In this document: piece by piece, positions 43,270 through 52,319 of the stretch
How the letters are laid out: every line of letters starts with the position of its first letter
Position numbering within the stretch: position 1 is the stretch's first letter
Origin: Streptomyces sp. NBC_01465
Lineage (GTDB): Bacteria > Actinomycetota > Actinomycetes > Streptomycetales > Streptomycetaceae
DNA: 64,000 bases
Direction: 5' to 3'
NCBI RefSeq assembly: GCF_036227325.1
Contig: NZ_CP109467.1
Span: forward strand, 1,674,001 to 1,738,000
The notes under the pieces: generated by a model
Seen by the model: only the letters and a program-made list of their open reading frames with translations
The model's database searches: none
Told to the model about the DNA's origin: nothing
Program-made: the position numbers and the translations under genes

Positions 43270-45219
43270 ATGAGCCCCATCAACCGCCGCGGCTTCGTCG
43301 CAGCAGCCGCCGGAGCCGCCGCTGCGGCCGTAGCCGTCAGTCCGGAGGCGTTCGCCGCCGGGAGACCCCTCGGTGCGGCCGCCGACGGTGAACTCAGCGC
43401 TACCGATGGGGATTCCTTGAACTACGACGACACCACCGACTTCACCAACGCCGACAAGGGCTTCATCGCCGCCCTCACCCCCGGTGTCGTCAAGAACGCC
43501 GCCGGCAAGGTGGTCTGGGACAACGACGCCTACGCCTTCCTCAAGGGCGACGCACCCAAAACCGCCAACAAGAGCCTCTGGCGGCAGTCGCAGCTCGTCT
43601 CCAAGCAGGGGCTCTACAAGGTCACCGACCGGATCTACCAGGTCCGTGGGCTCGACCTCGCGAACATGACGATCGTCGAGGGCGACACCGGCATCATCGT
43701 CATCGACACCCTCATATCCGCGGAGACCGCCGCCGCCGCGCTAAAGCTCTACCGCGACAACCGCGGCGACAAGCCCGTCACGGGCCTCATCTACACCCAC
43801 CCGCACGTCGACCACTTCGGCGGCGCGTACGGCGTTCTGCCCAACGGCGCCGGCAGCGTGCCCGTCTACGCCCCCGAGGGGTTCGTGGAGCACGCCGTCT
43901 CGGAGAACGTGTACGCGGGCACCGCCATGACCCGCCGCTCCTCCTACATGTACGGCGCCCAGCTCCCCAAGTCAGCCGCCGGGCAGATCGGTTGTGGTCT
44001 CGGGCAGAACGTTTCGCTCGGGACCGTGGGGCTGATCACGCCCACGAAGTACGTCTCCGAGACCGGTCAGGTCGAGACGATCGACGGCGTGAAGATCGAG
44101 TTCCAGATGACTCCGGGCACCGAGGCCCCGGCGGAGATGAACTTCCTCTTCCCCGACCTCCGGGCCGTGTGCATGGCGGAGAACGCCACTCACACGATGC
44201 ACAACATCATCACGCTGCGCGGTGCGCAGGTCCGTGACGCCCGTGAGTGGGCGCACTATCTGAACGAGTCCGTTGAACTCTTCTCCGGGCAGGTGGATGT
44301 CGCGTTCGCGCAGCACCACTGGCCTACGTGGGGCGAGGAGAACATCGTCGGTCTGCTGGAGAGTCAGCGGGATCTGTACACGTACATGCATGACCAGACC
44401 CTCCGGATGATCAACATCGGGAAGACGGGCCGGGAGATCGCCGAGGAGATCGTGCTGCCGCCGGCGCTGGCGGAGGTGTGGGCCAACCGCGGGTACTACG
44501 GCTCGCTGTCGCACAACGTGAAGGGCATCTACCAGCGGTACATGGGCTGGTTCGACGCGAACCCGGCGCACCTCTGGGAGCACCCTCCGGTGGAGGAGGC
44601 CAAGCGGTACGTGAAGGCGTTGGGTGGTCGTGGGGCGACGGTCGCGAAGGCGCTGGAGTTCGTGCACAAGGGTGATCTGCGGTTCGCCGCAACGCTGTTG
44701 AACCATGTGGTCTTCGCCGATCCGGAGCACACCCGGGCGAAGAAGGAGCTCGCGAAGGTCTACACGACGCTGGCGCACGCGTCGGAGAACGCCGTGTGGC
44801 GCAACTTCTATCTCACGGGTGCCATGGAGCTGCTCAATGGCGTGAAGCCGGGTGAGTCGACCTCCGTGAGCCCGACGATGATGATGGCGCTCTCGGTGGA
44901 TCAGTTGATCGACTCGGTCGCGATCCGGATCAATGGTCCGAAGGCCTGGGATCTGAAGATCAAGATGGACTGGACGTTCCCGGCGCTGGGGACGACGTGG
45001 CATCTGCTGCTGCAGAACGGTGCGTTGACGTATCGGAGTGATGCGAAGGCGGACAGCGCTGCCGGGGTGACGCTGACCATGACGAAGCCGCAGTTGCTGC
45101 AGATGCTGGGTGGTGCCGGGCTCGGTGACATCAAGGTGGCGGGTGATGTGACGCTGCTGCAGAAGCTTCTGGCGGTCGTCGACAAGCCGGATGCCAACTT
45201 CGCGGTGGTGACGCCGTAG
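43270..45219 (+). CDS. Tat-exported alkyl sulfatase, metallo-beta-lactamase fold (SdsA/BDS1 type)
   Basis: A 649-residue protein with a twin-arginine signal (INRRGFVAAAAG, then an Ala-rich core). The metallo-beta-lactamase domain carries THPHVDH (residues 176-182; His177, His179, Asp181, His182 as zinc ligands), later AENATHTMHN and a QHHWP segment. The helical dimerisation domain and C-terminal SCP2-like domain (~520-645, ILIFRSQA-equivalent beta sheet with TLTMTKPQLLQML) complete the SdsA1 architecture. It hydrolyses primary alkyl sulfates such as SDS to the alcohol and sulfate, outside the membrane. ATG has AGAGG 6 nt upstream. Confidence 0.92.
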   Translation: MSPINRRGFVAAAAGAAAAAVAVSPEAFAAGRPLGAAADGELSATDGDSLNYDDTTDFTNADKGFIAALTPGVVKNAAGKVVWDNDAYAFLKGDAPKTANKSLWRQSQLVSKQGLYKVTDRIYQVRGLDLANMTIVEGDTGIIVIDTLISAETAAAALKLYRDNRGDKPVTGLIYTHPHVDHFGGAYGVLPNGAGSVPVYAPEGFVEHAVSENVYAGTAMTRRSSYMYGAQLPKSAAGQIGCGLGQNVSLGTVGLITPTKYVSETGQVETIDGVKIEFQMTPGTEAPAEMNFLFPDLRAVCMAENATHTMHNIITLRGAQVRDAREWAHYLNESVELFSGQVDVAFAQHHWPTWGEENIVGLLESQRDLYTYMHDQTLRMINIGKTGREIAEEIVLPPALAEVWANRGYYGSLSHNVKGIYQRYMGWFDANPAHLWEHPPVEEAKRYVKALGGRGATVAKALEFVHKGDLRFAATLLNHVVFADPEHTRAKKELAKVYTTLAHASENAVWRNFYLTGAMELLNGVKPGESTSVSPTMMMALSVDQLIDSVAIRINGPKAWDLKIKMDWTFPALGTTWHLLLQNGALTYRSDAKADSAAGVTLTMTKPQLLQMLGGAGLGDIKVAGDVTLLQKLLAVVDKPDANFAVVTP

Positions 45220-45235
45220 TTCGGGGCGCGCAGAC

Positions 45236-45274
45236 GAAGAGGGGCCCATCTGTTCAGGTGAAGGACCCCCCTTC
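45236..45274. terminator. Imperfect terminator between the alkyl sulfatase and pyruvate kinase genes
   Basis: GAAGAGGGGCCC pairs with GGACCCCCCTTC, 10 of 12 positions matching, around a 15-nt loop, between convergent genes. Confidence 0.55.
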
Positions 45275-45279
45275 TGTGC

Positions 45280-46716
45280 CTACTTGGGGCTGTCGTCCTC
45301 GCCGATGTGGTGGACGCGGACCATGTTGGTGGAGCCTGCGACGCCGGGCGGGGAGCCTGCGGTGATGACGACGACGTCGCCCTTCTGGCAGCGGCCGACG
45401 CGGAGGAGGAGTTCGTCGACTTGGGCGACCATTTCGTCGGTGGATTCGACGCGGGGGCCGAGGAAGGTCTCCACGCCCCAGGTGAGGTTGAGCTGGGAGC
45501 GGGTGGCCGGTTCGGGGGTGAAGGCGAGGAGCGGGATGGGTGAGCGGTAGCGGCTGAGGCGTTTGACGGTGTCGCCGGACTGGGTGAAGGCGACGAGGAA
45601 TTTGGCGCCGAGGAAGTCGCCCATTTCGGCGGCTGCGCGGGCTACTGCTCCGCCTTGGGTGCGGGGCTTGTTGCGTTCGGTGAGCGGCGGGAGTCCCTTG
45701 GCGAGGACGTCTTCTTCTGCCGCTTCTACGATGCGGCCCATCGTCTTGACCGTCTCGATGGGGTATTTGCCGACGCTGGTTTCGCCGGAGAGCATCACGG
45801 CGTCCGTTCCGTCGATGACGGCGTTGGCGACGTCGCTCGCTTCGGCGCGTGTGGGGCGGGAGTTGTCGATCATCGATTCGAGCATTTGGGTGGCGACGAT
45901 GACCGGCTTCGCATTGCGCTTGGCGAGTTTGATGGCGCGCTTCTGGACGATCGGGACTTGTTCGAGGGGCATTTCGACGCCGAGGTCGCCGCGGGCGACC
46001 ATGATGCCGTCGAATGCGGCGACGATGTCCTCGATGTTCTCGACGGCCTGGGGTTTTTCGACCTTGGCGATGACGGGGAGGCGGCGGCCTTCTTCTTCCA
46101 TGATGCGGTGGACGTCTTCGATGTCGCGTCCGCTGCGTACGAAGGAGAGGGCGATGATGTCGGCTCCGGTGCGCAGCGCCCAGCGGAGGTCTTCGATGTC
46201 CTTCTCGCTGAGGGCGGGGACGGAGACGGCGACGCCGGGGAGGTTGAGGCCCTTGTGGTCGGAGACCATGCCGCCTTCGACGACGGTGGTGTGGACGCGG
46301 GGGCCGTCGACCGAGGTGACTTCGAGGGCGACTTTGCCGTCGTCGACGAGGATGCGTTCGCCTGCGGTGACGTCGGTGTGGAGGCCGTCGTAGGTGGTGC
46401 CGCAGGTGTGGCGGGTCCCTTGGGTGCCGGGTTCGACGGTGATGGTGAACTCGTCGCCGCGTTCAAGGAGTACGGGGCCTTCGGCGAAGCGTCCGAGCCG
46501 GATCTTCGGGCCTTGAAGGTCGGCGAGGATTCCGACGCTGCGGCCGGTTTCGTCGGCTGCTTTGCGGACGCGCTGGTAGCGCTCCTCGTGCTCGGCGTAG
46601 GTGCCGTGGCTGAGGTTGAAGCGGGCAATGTCCATTCCGGCTTCGACCAGTGCCTTGATCTGGTCGTATGTGTCGGTGGCGGGGCCCAGGGTACAGACGA
46701 TCTTTGCTCGGCGCAT
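45280..46716 (-). CDS. pyk: Pyruvate kinase
   Basis: A 478-residue enzyme converting phosphoenolpyruvate and ADP to pyruvate and ATP. It has the N-terminal RRAKIVCTLGPATDTYDQ and GMDIARFNLSHG, the catalytic Lys region IAKVEKPQAVENIE, IMVARGDLGVEMPLE (Mg binding), ATQMLESMIDNSRPTRAEASDVANAV, and the C-terminal allosteric domain (FLVAFTQSGDTVKRLSRYR). The length is normal for a type II enzyme. Codon use is GC3-rich. The start is ATG, preceded by a region with a 7+7 dyad. Confidence 0.98.
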   Translation of the reverse strand: MRRAKIVCTLGPATDTYDQIKALVEAGMDIARFNLSHGTYAEHEERYQRVRKAADETGRSVGILADLQGPKIRLGRFAEGPVLLERGDEFTITVEPGTQGTRHTCGTTYDGLHTDVTAGERILVDDGKVALEVTSVDGPRVHTTVVEGGMVSDHKGLNLPGVAVSVPALSEKDIEDLRWALRTGADIIALSFVRSGRDIEDVHRIMEEEGRRLPVIAKVEKPQAVENIEDIVAAFDGIMVARGDLGVEMPLEQVPIVQKRAIKLAKRNAKPVIVATQMLESMIDNSRPTRAEASDVANAVIDGTDAVMLSGETSVGKYPIETVKTMGRIVEAAEEDVLAKGLPPLTERNKPRTQGGAVARAAAEMGDFLGAKFLVAFTQSGDTVKRLSRYRSPIPLLAFTPEPATRSQLNLTWGVETFLGPRVESTDEMVAQVDELLLRVGRCQKGDVVVITAGSPPGVAGSTNMVRVHHIGEDDSPK

Positions 46717-46773
46717 GGTTCGAGCCTAGGCCTTACCGGTGGGTAGGGAATTGGCTGCGCATGACTACTCAAC

Positions 46774-46792
46774 AACCTTTGCGTGAAAGGTT
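46774..46792. promoter_or_regulatory. Dyad upstream of pyk
   Basis: AACCTTT-GCGTG-AAAGGTT, a perfect 7+7 inverted repeat about 58 bp before the pyk start, in an otherwise AT-richer stretch. A TTGACA-like hexamer follows on the plus strand but faces no gene. Candidate operator; the regulator is unknown. Confidence 0.45.
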
Positions 46793-46853
46793 ATTGACAA
46801 GTGTTGAATTGTGCGCCGGGGTGCTCTGATGAGCATTCAGGGGCGTGTTCGGG

Positions 46854-47534
46854 TCAGAGTTTTGGCGGGCTCATGGTGAAGCGCGCGGTGACCTGGGCGT
46901 AGACGGTCTGGCGTTGTGGTTCGAGGTCGAGGGCGGGGGCTGCGCTGTCTTCGGCGTCGGCCGCGAGGGACATCCGGCGGCTGAAGCCCCCGGCGCGCGA
47001 GACGGTGGAATGGCCGTTCTCGACGCCCTGGTCGGCGAGTTCGAGGAGGGCTGCGAGCTCGGCGCCGAGTGCTGCCGCGTACTCGCGGGCGCGGGTGACG
47101 GCTTCCTTCACTGCTTGGCGGCGTGCCTCGCCCTGGGCGGGTGAGGTGGGGCGCAGGGACCACCAGGGGCCGTCGACGCGGGTGAGTTCGAGGTCGGCGA
47201 GGCGGGTGGTGAGTTCGCCGAGGGCGGTGAAGTCGTTCAGTACGGCGGTGATGTGGACGCGGCCGTGGTAGGCGCGGATGCGTTCGCCGCGGCCGTGGGT
47301 GCTGAGTTCGGGGCTGATGGAGAAGCGGCCGGATTCGAGCTTTTCGACGGCGTCTCCGTATCCCTTGGTGAGTTCGAGGACGGCTGCGTTGCGCCTGGTG
47401 AGGTCCTCGAGTGCGGCTCTGCGGTCTTTGCCGCGGGCGCTGACGAGGACGGAGACGGTGGCGATCTCGGGGTCGACTTCGAGGGTGGCTTCGCCGCGGA
47501 CGGTGACGAGGGGTGTTTCCGGTGTTCCGGCCAT
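46854..47534 (-). CDS. SIMPL-domain (DUF541/YggE-like) protein
   Basis: A 226-residue SIMPL-domain protein with TVRGEATLEVDPEIATVSV, AVVLELTKGYGDAVEKLES, YHGRVHITAVLNDF and AVKEAVTRAREYAAALG, the pattern of YggE/SIMPL proteins. No signal peptide is seen, unlike E. coli YggE. The family is linked in other organisms to oxidative stress or signalling; the biochemical role is not established. It is divergent from the 5'-nucleotidase gene. Confidence 0.88.
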   Translation of the reverse strand: MAGTPETPLVTVRGEATLEVDPEIATVSVLVSARGKDRRAALEDLTRRNAAVLELTKGYGDAVEKLESGRFSISPELSTHGRGERIRAYHGRVHITAVLNDFTALGELTTRLADLELTRVDGPWWSLRPTSPAQGEARRQAVKEAVTRAREYAAALGAELAALLELADQGVENGHSTVSRAGGFSRRMSLAADAEDSAAPALDLEPQRQTVYAQVTARFTMSPPKL

Positions 47535-47669
47535 GGGTCCACCTTCGCATCCAGGTCGGACAACTGGCAGTCACCAGATCGAAACCTGTCAGGGGTGTTG
47601 CCGTGTGGTGCCGCTGGGTCAGAATCTACGCGCGTTGTTAAGTTCAAGAGCTGCTCAAGAGGGGGCAAA

Positions 47670-49475
47670 ATGCCGCTGGATCGCAGGACGTTTCTTGGTA
47701 CGTCGGCCGCTGTCGGTGCGGGTGCCGCGATCGCCGGGGGTACCGCTGTGCCGGCCGAGGCGCACGAGCACGGCCACGGTCACGGACGTCCGCCGAAGCG
47801 GTACTCCTTCACGGTGATGGGCACGACCGATCTGCACGGGAATGTCTTCAACTGGGACTACTTCACGGACAAGGAGTTCGACGACAAGGCCCACAACGAC
47901 GTCGGCCTGGCGAAGATCTCCACGCTGGTGGACCAGATCCGCAAGGAGAAGGGCCGCCGCAACACCCTGATGATCGATGCGGGTGACACGATCCAGGGCA
48001 CGCAGCTCTCGTACTACTACGCCAAGGTCGACCCGATCACGGCGAAGCACGGTCCGGTGCACCCGATGGCGCAGGCGATGAACGCGATCGGTTATGACGC
48101 CGCGGCGCTCGGCAACCACGAGTTCAACTACGGCATCCCGGTGCTGCGCAAGTTCGAGGAGCAGTGCGACTTCCCGCTGCTCGGTGCGAACGCGCTGGAC
48201 GCGAAGACGCTGAAGCCGGCGTTCGCCCCGTACGTCATCAAGCGGGTCCGCACCCCGCACGGCCACGATGTGAAGGTCGCGGTCCTCGGGCTGACGAACC
48301 CGGGCATCGCGATCTGGGACAAGGCCAATGTGAGCGGGAAGATGGTCTTCCCCGGTCTTGAGGAGCAGGCGGCGAAGTGGGTGCCGAAGCTTCGCTCCAT
48401 GGGCGCGGACGTGGTGATCGTGTCGGCGCACTCGGGGTCGAGCGGTACGTCGTCGTACGGTGACCAGCTGCCGTACATCGAGAACGCGGCCGGTCTGGTG
48501 GCCGAGCAGGTCCCGGGCATCGACGCGATTCTGGTCGGGCACGCGCACACGGAGATTCCCGAGTACTTCGTGGAGAACAAGGCGACCGGCAAGAAGGTCG
48601 TGCTGTCGGAGCCGCTGAAGTGGGGTCAGCGGCTGACGCTGTTCGACTTCGATCTGGTGTGGGCGAAGGGCCGTTGGACGGTGGAGAAGGTCGGCGCGCA
48701 GGTGCTGAACTCCAATACGGTCGCCGAGGACCCGAAGATCACCAAGCTGCTGGTGGACGAGCACACGAAGGTCGTGGCGTACGTCAACCAGGTCATCGGC
48801 ACGTCGACCGCGGCGATGACGACGGCCGAGGCGGCCTGGAAGGACGAGCCGATCATCGATCTGATCAATGTCGTCCAGGCGGAGACGGTGAAGGCTGCCC
48901 TGGCGGGCGGCGCGTACGCGGCGCTGCCGGTGCTTTCGCAGGCGTCGTGCTTCTCGCGCACCGCGCAGATCCCGGCCGGCAATGTGACGATCAAGGACGC
49001 TGCGGGTCTGTATCCGTTCGAGAACACCCTTGAGGCGCGGCTGCTGACAGGTGCTCAGCTGAAGGACTATCTGGAGTTCTCGGCGCGGTACTACGTGCAG
49101 ACGCCCGCGGGTGGTGTGGTCGACACGTCGAAGCTGACGAACGCGGACAACACTCCGGACTACAACTACGACGCGGTCTCCGGGCTGACGTACGAGATCG
49201 ACATCGCGAAGGCGGCCGGTTCGCGGATCGTGGGTCTGTCCTTCGAGGGCAAGGCGATCGATCCTGCGGCGCAGTTCGTGCTGGCGGTGAACAACTACCG
49301 GGCGAGCGGTGGCGGGAACTTCCCGCACGTTCCGGGTGCGCAGCAGCTGTGGGCGAACTCCGAGGAGATCCGCAACACGATCATCTCGTGGGTGAAGGCG
49401 AAGGGTTCGGTGGACCCGGCGGCGTTCGCTTCGGTGGACTGGAAGCTGACGCGGGACGGCGTGCCGGTCTTCTAG
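47670..49475 (+). CDS. Tat-exported bifunctional metallophosphatase/5'-nucleotidase
   Basis: A 601-residue protein with a twin-arginine signal (LDRRTFLGTSAAVG), then a His-rich spacer, then the calcineurin-like metallophosphatase domain: TTDLHGN (~52), MIDAGDTIQGT, LGNHEFNYG, VSAHSG and VGHAHTEIP supply the metal ligands. The C-terminal 5'-nucleotidase domain (~370-600) contains LYPFENTLEARLLTGAQLKDYLEFSARYY. It hydrolyses nucleotides or cyclic nucleotides outside the membrane to salvage phosphate. ATG follows AAGAGGGGG at 5 nt. Confidence 0.95.
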   Translation: MPLDRRTFLGTSAAVGAGAAIAGGTAVPAEAHEHGHGHGRPPKRYSFTVMGTTDLHGNVFNWDYFTDKEFDDKAHNDVGLAKISTLVDQIRKEKGRRNTLMIDAGDTIQGTQLSYYYAKVDPITAKHGPVHPMAQAMNAIGYDAAALGNHEFNYGIPVLRKFEEQCDFPLLGANALDAKTLKPAFAPYVIKRVRTPHGHDVKVAVLGLTNPGIAIWDKANVSGKMVFPGLEEQAAKWVPKLRSMGADVVIVSAHSGSSGTSSYGDQLPYIENAAGLVAEQVPGIDAILVGHAHTEIPEYFVENKATGKKVVLSEPLKWGQRLTLFDFDLVWAKGRWTVEKVGAQVLNSNTVAEDPKITKLLVDEHTKVVAYVNQVIGTSTAAMTTAEAAWKDEPIIDLINVVQAETVKAALAGGAYAALPVLSQASCFSRTAQIPAGNVTIKDAAGLYPFENTLEARLLTGAQLKDYLEFSARYYVQTPAGGVVDTSKLTNADNTPDYNYDAVSGLTYEIDIAKAAGSRIVGLSFEGKAIDPAAQFVLAVNNYRASGGGNFPHVPGAQQLWANSEEIRNTIISWVKAKGSVDPAAFASVDWKLTRDGVPVF

Positions 49476-49490
49476 CGCGTACGTAGTGAG

Positions 49491-49530
49491 AGGGGGCTGT
49501 CCGGGGTTCGTTTCCCTTGGGCAGCCCCCT
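49491..49530. terminator. Terminator between the nucleotidase and hydroxylase genes
   Basis: AGGGGGCTGTCC pairs with GGGCAGCCCCCT (one G-U pair), loop 16 nt, followed by TTTTG. It serves convergent genes. Confidence 0.85.
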
Positions 49531-49536
49531 TTTGTG

Positions 49537-50946
49537 TCAGGTGCGTTCGGCGAGCGGTACGAGGCCTTCGTGGCGTTGCGGCGGGAGGGCCTTCTCGCGG
49601 TCGAGGCCGAAGCTGGTGAACGCGGTGCGGCGCGGGAGCGGGTAGGGCTCCTTGCCGGTGAGGGAGTTGAGGATGGTCGCGCTGCGCCAGGCGGCGAGGC
49701 CGAGGTCGGGGGCGCCGACGCCGTGGGTGTGGCGTTCCGCGTTCTGTACGTAGACGGAGCCGGTGACGCTGGGGTCGAGGACCAGGCGGTAGTTCTCGTC
49801 GATGCGGGGGCGCTCGGAGGAGTCTCGGCGCATGTACGGGTCGATGCCGGCGAGCATGCCGTCGACGGAGCGTTCCTTGTAGCCGGTGGCGAGGACTACG
49901 GCGTCGGTGGTGAGGCGGGAGCGGGTGGACTGCTGGGCGTGTTCCAGGTGGAGTTCGACCTTGGTGGCGCCGACGCGGCCCGCGGTGCGGACGGAGACGC
50001 CGGGGGTGATCGTGGCGTCGGGCCAGCCGCCGTGCTGGGTGCGGCGGTAGAGCTCCTCGTGGATGGCGTTGATGGTGTCGGCGTCGATGCCCTTGTGGAG
50101 CTGCCACTGCTGGGGGACGAGCTTGTCGCGTACGCCCTCGGGCAGGTGGTGGAAGTAGCGGGTGTAGTCGGGGGTGAAGTGTTCCAGGCCGAGCTTGGAG
50201 TACTCCATGGGTGCGAACGATTCGCTGCGGGCCAGCCAGGTGAGCTTCTCGCGGCCTGCGGGGCGGGCGCGGAGCAGGTCGAGGAAGACTTCCGCGCCGG
50301 ACTGTCCCGAGCCGATGACGGTGATGTGCTCGGCGGCGAGGAGGCGGGCGCGGTGGGTGAGGTAGTCCGCGGAGTGGACGACGGGGACGGTGGGGGCCTC
50401 GGCGAGGGGCTTGAGGGGTTCGGGGATGTACGGCTCGGTGCCGACGCCGAGTGCGAGGTTACGGGTGTAGGCGCGGCCCAGGGCTTCGGCTTCGCCCTCG
50501 GTGTCGAGCTGGGTGAAGTCGACCTCGAACAGGGAGCGTTCGGGGTTCCAGCGGACGGCGTCGACCTGGTGGCCGAAGTGGAGTCCGGTGAGGTTCTCGC
50601 TGACCCAGCGGCAGTAGGCGTCGTACTCGGTGCGCTGGATGTGGAAGCGCTCGGCGAAGTAGAAGGGGAAGAGGCGCTCGCGGGACTTGAGGTAGTTGAG
50701 GAACGTCCAGGGGCTGGCCGGGTCTGCGAGGGTCACCAGGTCGGCGAGGAACGGGACTTGGAGGGTTGCGCCCTCGATGAGGAGGCCGGGGTGCCAGTGG
50801 AAGGCGGGGCGCTGTTCGTAGAAGGCGGTGGCGATCTGGCCGTGTACGCCGTCGGCGAGGGCGGCGAGGGAGAGGTTGAAGGGGCCGATGCCGATGCCCA
50901 CCAGGTCGTGGGGCTGGTCTTCGGGGTGCTGCTGGGGGGCGGTCAT
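49537..50946 (-). CDS. Lysine N6-hydroxylase-like (DesB/IucD-type) flavin monooxygenase
   Basis: About 469 residues. An FAD-binding GIGIGPFNLSLA lies near residue 17 and an NADPH site VIGSGQSGAEVFLDL near 210; FAPMEYSKLGLEHFTPDY and VLATGYK are further family hallmarks. It should N-hydroxylate the terminal amine of lysine or cadaverine using FAD, NADPH and oxygen. It overlaps the stop of the PLP decarboxylase by 4 bp (ATGA), so the two are coupled. The usual next desferrioxamine genes (acyltransferase and NIS synthetase) are absent nearby. It could also act on ornithine. Confidence 0.9.
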   Translation of the reverse strand: MTAPQQHPEDQPHDLVGIGIGPFNLSLAALADGVHGQIATAFYEQRPAFHWHPGLLIEGATLQVPFLADLVTLADPASPWTFLNYLKSRERLFPFYFAERFHIQRTEYDAYCRWVSENLTGLHFGHQVDAVRWNPERSLFEVDFTQLDTEGEAEALGRAYTRNLALGVGTEPYIPEPLKPLAEAPTVPVVHSADYLTHRARLLAAEHITVIGSGQSGAEVFLDLLRARPAGREKLTWLARSESFAPMEYSKLGLEHFTPDYTRYFHHLPEGVRDKLVPQQWQLHKGIDADTINAIHEELYRRTQHGGWPDATITPGVSVRTAGRVGATKVELHLEHAQQSTRSRLTTDAVVLATGYKERSVDGMLAGIDPYMRRDSSERPRIDENYRLVLDPSVTGSVYVQNAERHTHGVGAPDLGLAAWRSATILNSLTGKEPYPLPRRTAFTSFGLDREKALPPQRHEGLVPLAERT

Positions 50947-52319
50947 CGGGGTGTGCTGCCTTCCAGGAGTTTCAGGAGTGTGTGCAGGTCGTCGGTGGTG
51001 GCGTGGGGGTTGAGGAGGGTCGCTTTGAGCCAGAGGCGGCCGTCGGCGGTGCGGGCGCGGCCGAGGACGGCTCTGCCCTGGTCGAGGAGGGTGCGTCTGA
51101 GGGTGGCGAGGGTTGTGTCGTCTGCGTCGGTGGGGCGCAGGAGGACGGTGGAGATGGTGGGGGGCTCGTACAGCTCGAAGTGCGGGTGTTCGGTGGTTAG
51201 TTGGGCGAGTTCGGCGGCGAGTGCGCAGGTGCGGTCGACGAGGTGGGCGAGGCCGTCGCGGCCTAGGGCGCGGAGGGTGACGGCGATCTTGAGTACGTCG
51301 GGTCGTCTGGTCGTACGGAGGGATCGGCCGAGGAGGTCGGGGAGGCCGGCCTCGGTGTCGTCGTCGGCGTTGAGGTAGTCGGCGGTGTGGTGGAGGGCGT
51401 CCAGGCGGGTGGGGTCGGCCACGGCGACGACGCCTGCGGCGGCGGGCTGCCAGCCGAGTTTGTGGAGGTCGAGGGTGACCGAGTGGGCGCGGTCGATGCC
51501 GGTGAGTTTGGGGCGGTGGGTGGCGGAGAAGAGGAGCGGGCCGCCGTACGCGGCGTCGATGTGGAGTTCGGCGCCGTGGGTGTCGCAGAGGTCGGCGATC
51601 TCGGGGATCGGGTCGATCTGGCCGGTGTCGGTGGTGCCGGCGGTGGCGACGACGAGGAGCGGGGGGTGCAGGTCGGTGAGGGCGGCGTCGAGCGCGGCGA
51701 GGTCCATGGTGCCGGAGGGGGCGGGGACGGCGACGGGTTCGGGCAGGCCCAGGAGCCAGGCTGCGCGGCGCAGGGAGTGGTGGGCGTTGGCGCCGCAGAC
51801 CACTTGGACGGGGCCGTGGCGTTCGCGGGCGAGGAGGAGGGCGATCTGGTTGGACTCGGTGCCGCCGGTGGTGAGGAGGGCGTCGGGGGCGGGGTGGCCG
51901 GGATAGACCTCGGTGGCGAGGGCGCTGGTGACGAGCGCTTCGAGGGCGGAGGCTGCGGGGGCCTGATCCCAGGAGTCCATCGAGGGGTTGAGGGCCGATG
52001 CGGCGAGGTCGGCGGCGGTGGCGAGGGCGAGGGGCGGGCAGTGGAGGTGTGCGGCGCAGAGGGGGTCGGCGGGGTCGGCTGCGCCCTCGGCGACGGTGTG
52101 GACGAGGGTGCGGAGGGCTTCTTCGGCGCCGGTGCCGGTGCGTGGGAGTACAGGGTGGACGGCTTCGCGTACGCGGGCCGCGGTGTGTTCCGGCCCCCCG
52201 GCCGGGAGGGGCCCGCCGCGGGCGACGGCTCCGTCGTGCAGCGCGTCGAGCACGGTGGTCAGCAGCGGGCGCAGGGCGGCGGGGCCTGCGGTGCCGCCGG
52301 AGAGGGGCGGGGTGTTCAT
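50943..52319 (-). CDS. PLP-dependent group II decarboxylase (lysine/diaminobutyrate decarboxylase-like)
   Basis: A 458-residue fold-type I PLP enzyme. NPSMDSWDQAPAASALEALV, TTGGTESNQIALLLARE, VVATAGTTDTGQIDPI and HIDAAYGGPLL are group II landmarks; the Schiff-base Lys is ~287 in TLDLHKLGWQP. Relatives decarboxylate lysine or 2,4-diaminobutyrate for siderophores. Residues differ from the classical DesA as I recall it (for example DLHK rather than SxHKW). An ATG with GAAGGA at 11 nt was chosen. No iron box is visible upstream. A cadaverine-type product feeding the downstream hydroxylase is inferred. Confidence 0.85.
   Translation of the reverse strand: MNTPPLSGGTAGPAALRPLLTTVLDALHDGAVARGGPLPAGGPEHTAARVREAVHPVLPRTGTGAEEALRTLVHTVAEGAADPADPLCAAHLHCPPLALATAADLAASALNPSMDSWDQAPAASALEALVTSALATEVYPGHPAPDALLTTGGTESNQIALLLARERHGPVQVVCGANAHHSLRRAAWLLGLPEPVAVPAPSGTMDLAALDAALTDLHPPLLVVATAGTTDTGQIDPIPEIADLCDTHGAELHIDAAYGGPLLFSATHRPKLTGIDRAHSVTLDLHKLGWQPAAAGVVAVADPTRLDALHHTADYLNADDDTEAGLPDLLGRSLRTTRRPDVLKIAVTLRALGRDGLAHLVDRTCALAAELAQLTTEHPHFELYEPPTISTVLLRPTDADDTTLATLRRTLLDQGRAVLGRARTADGRLWLKATLLNPHATTDDLHTLLKLLEGSTPR

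Noticed and set aside
47642..47663. PHO box before the 5'-nucleotidase gene
   Set aside because: GTTCAAGAGCT/GCTCAAGAGGG are 11 bp apart and GTTCA fits, but the second copy is the Shine-Dalgarno itself, too close to the start for activation.
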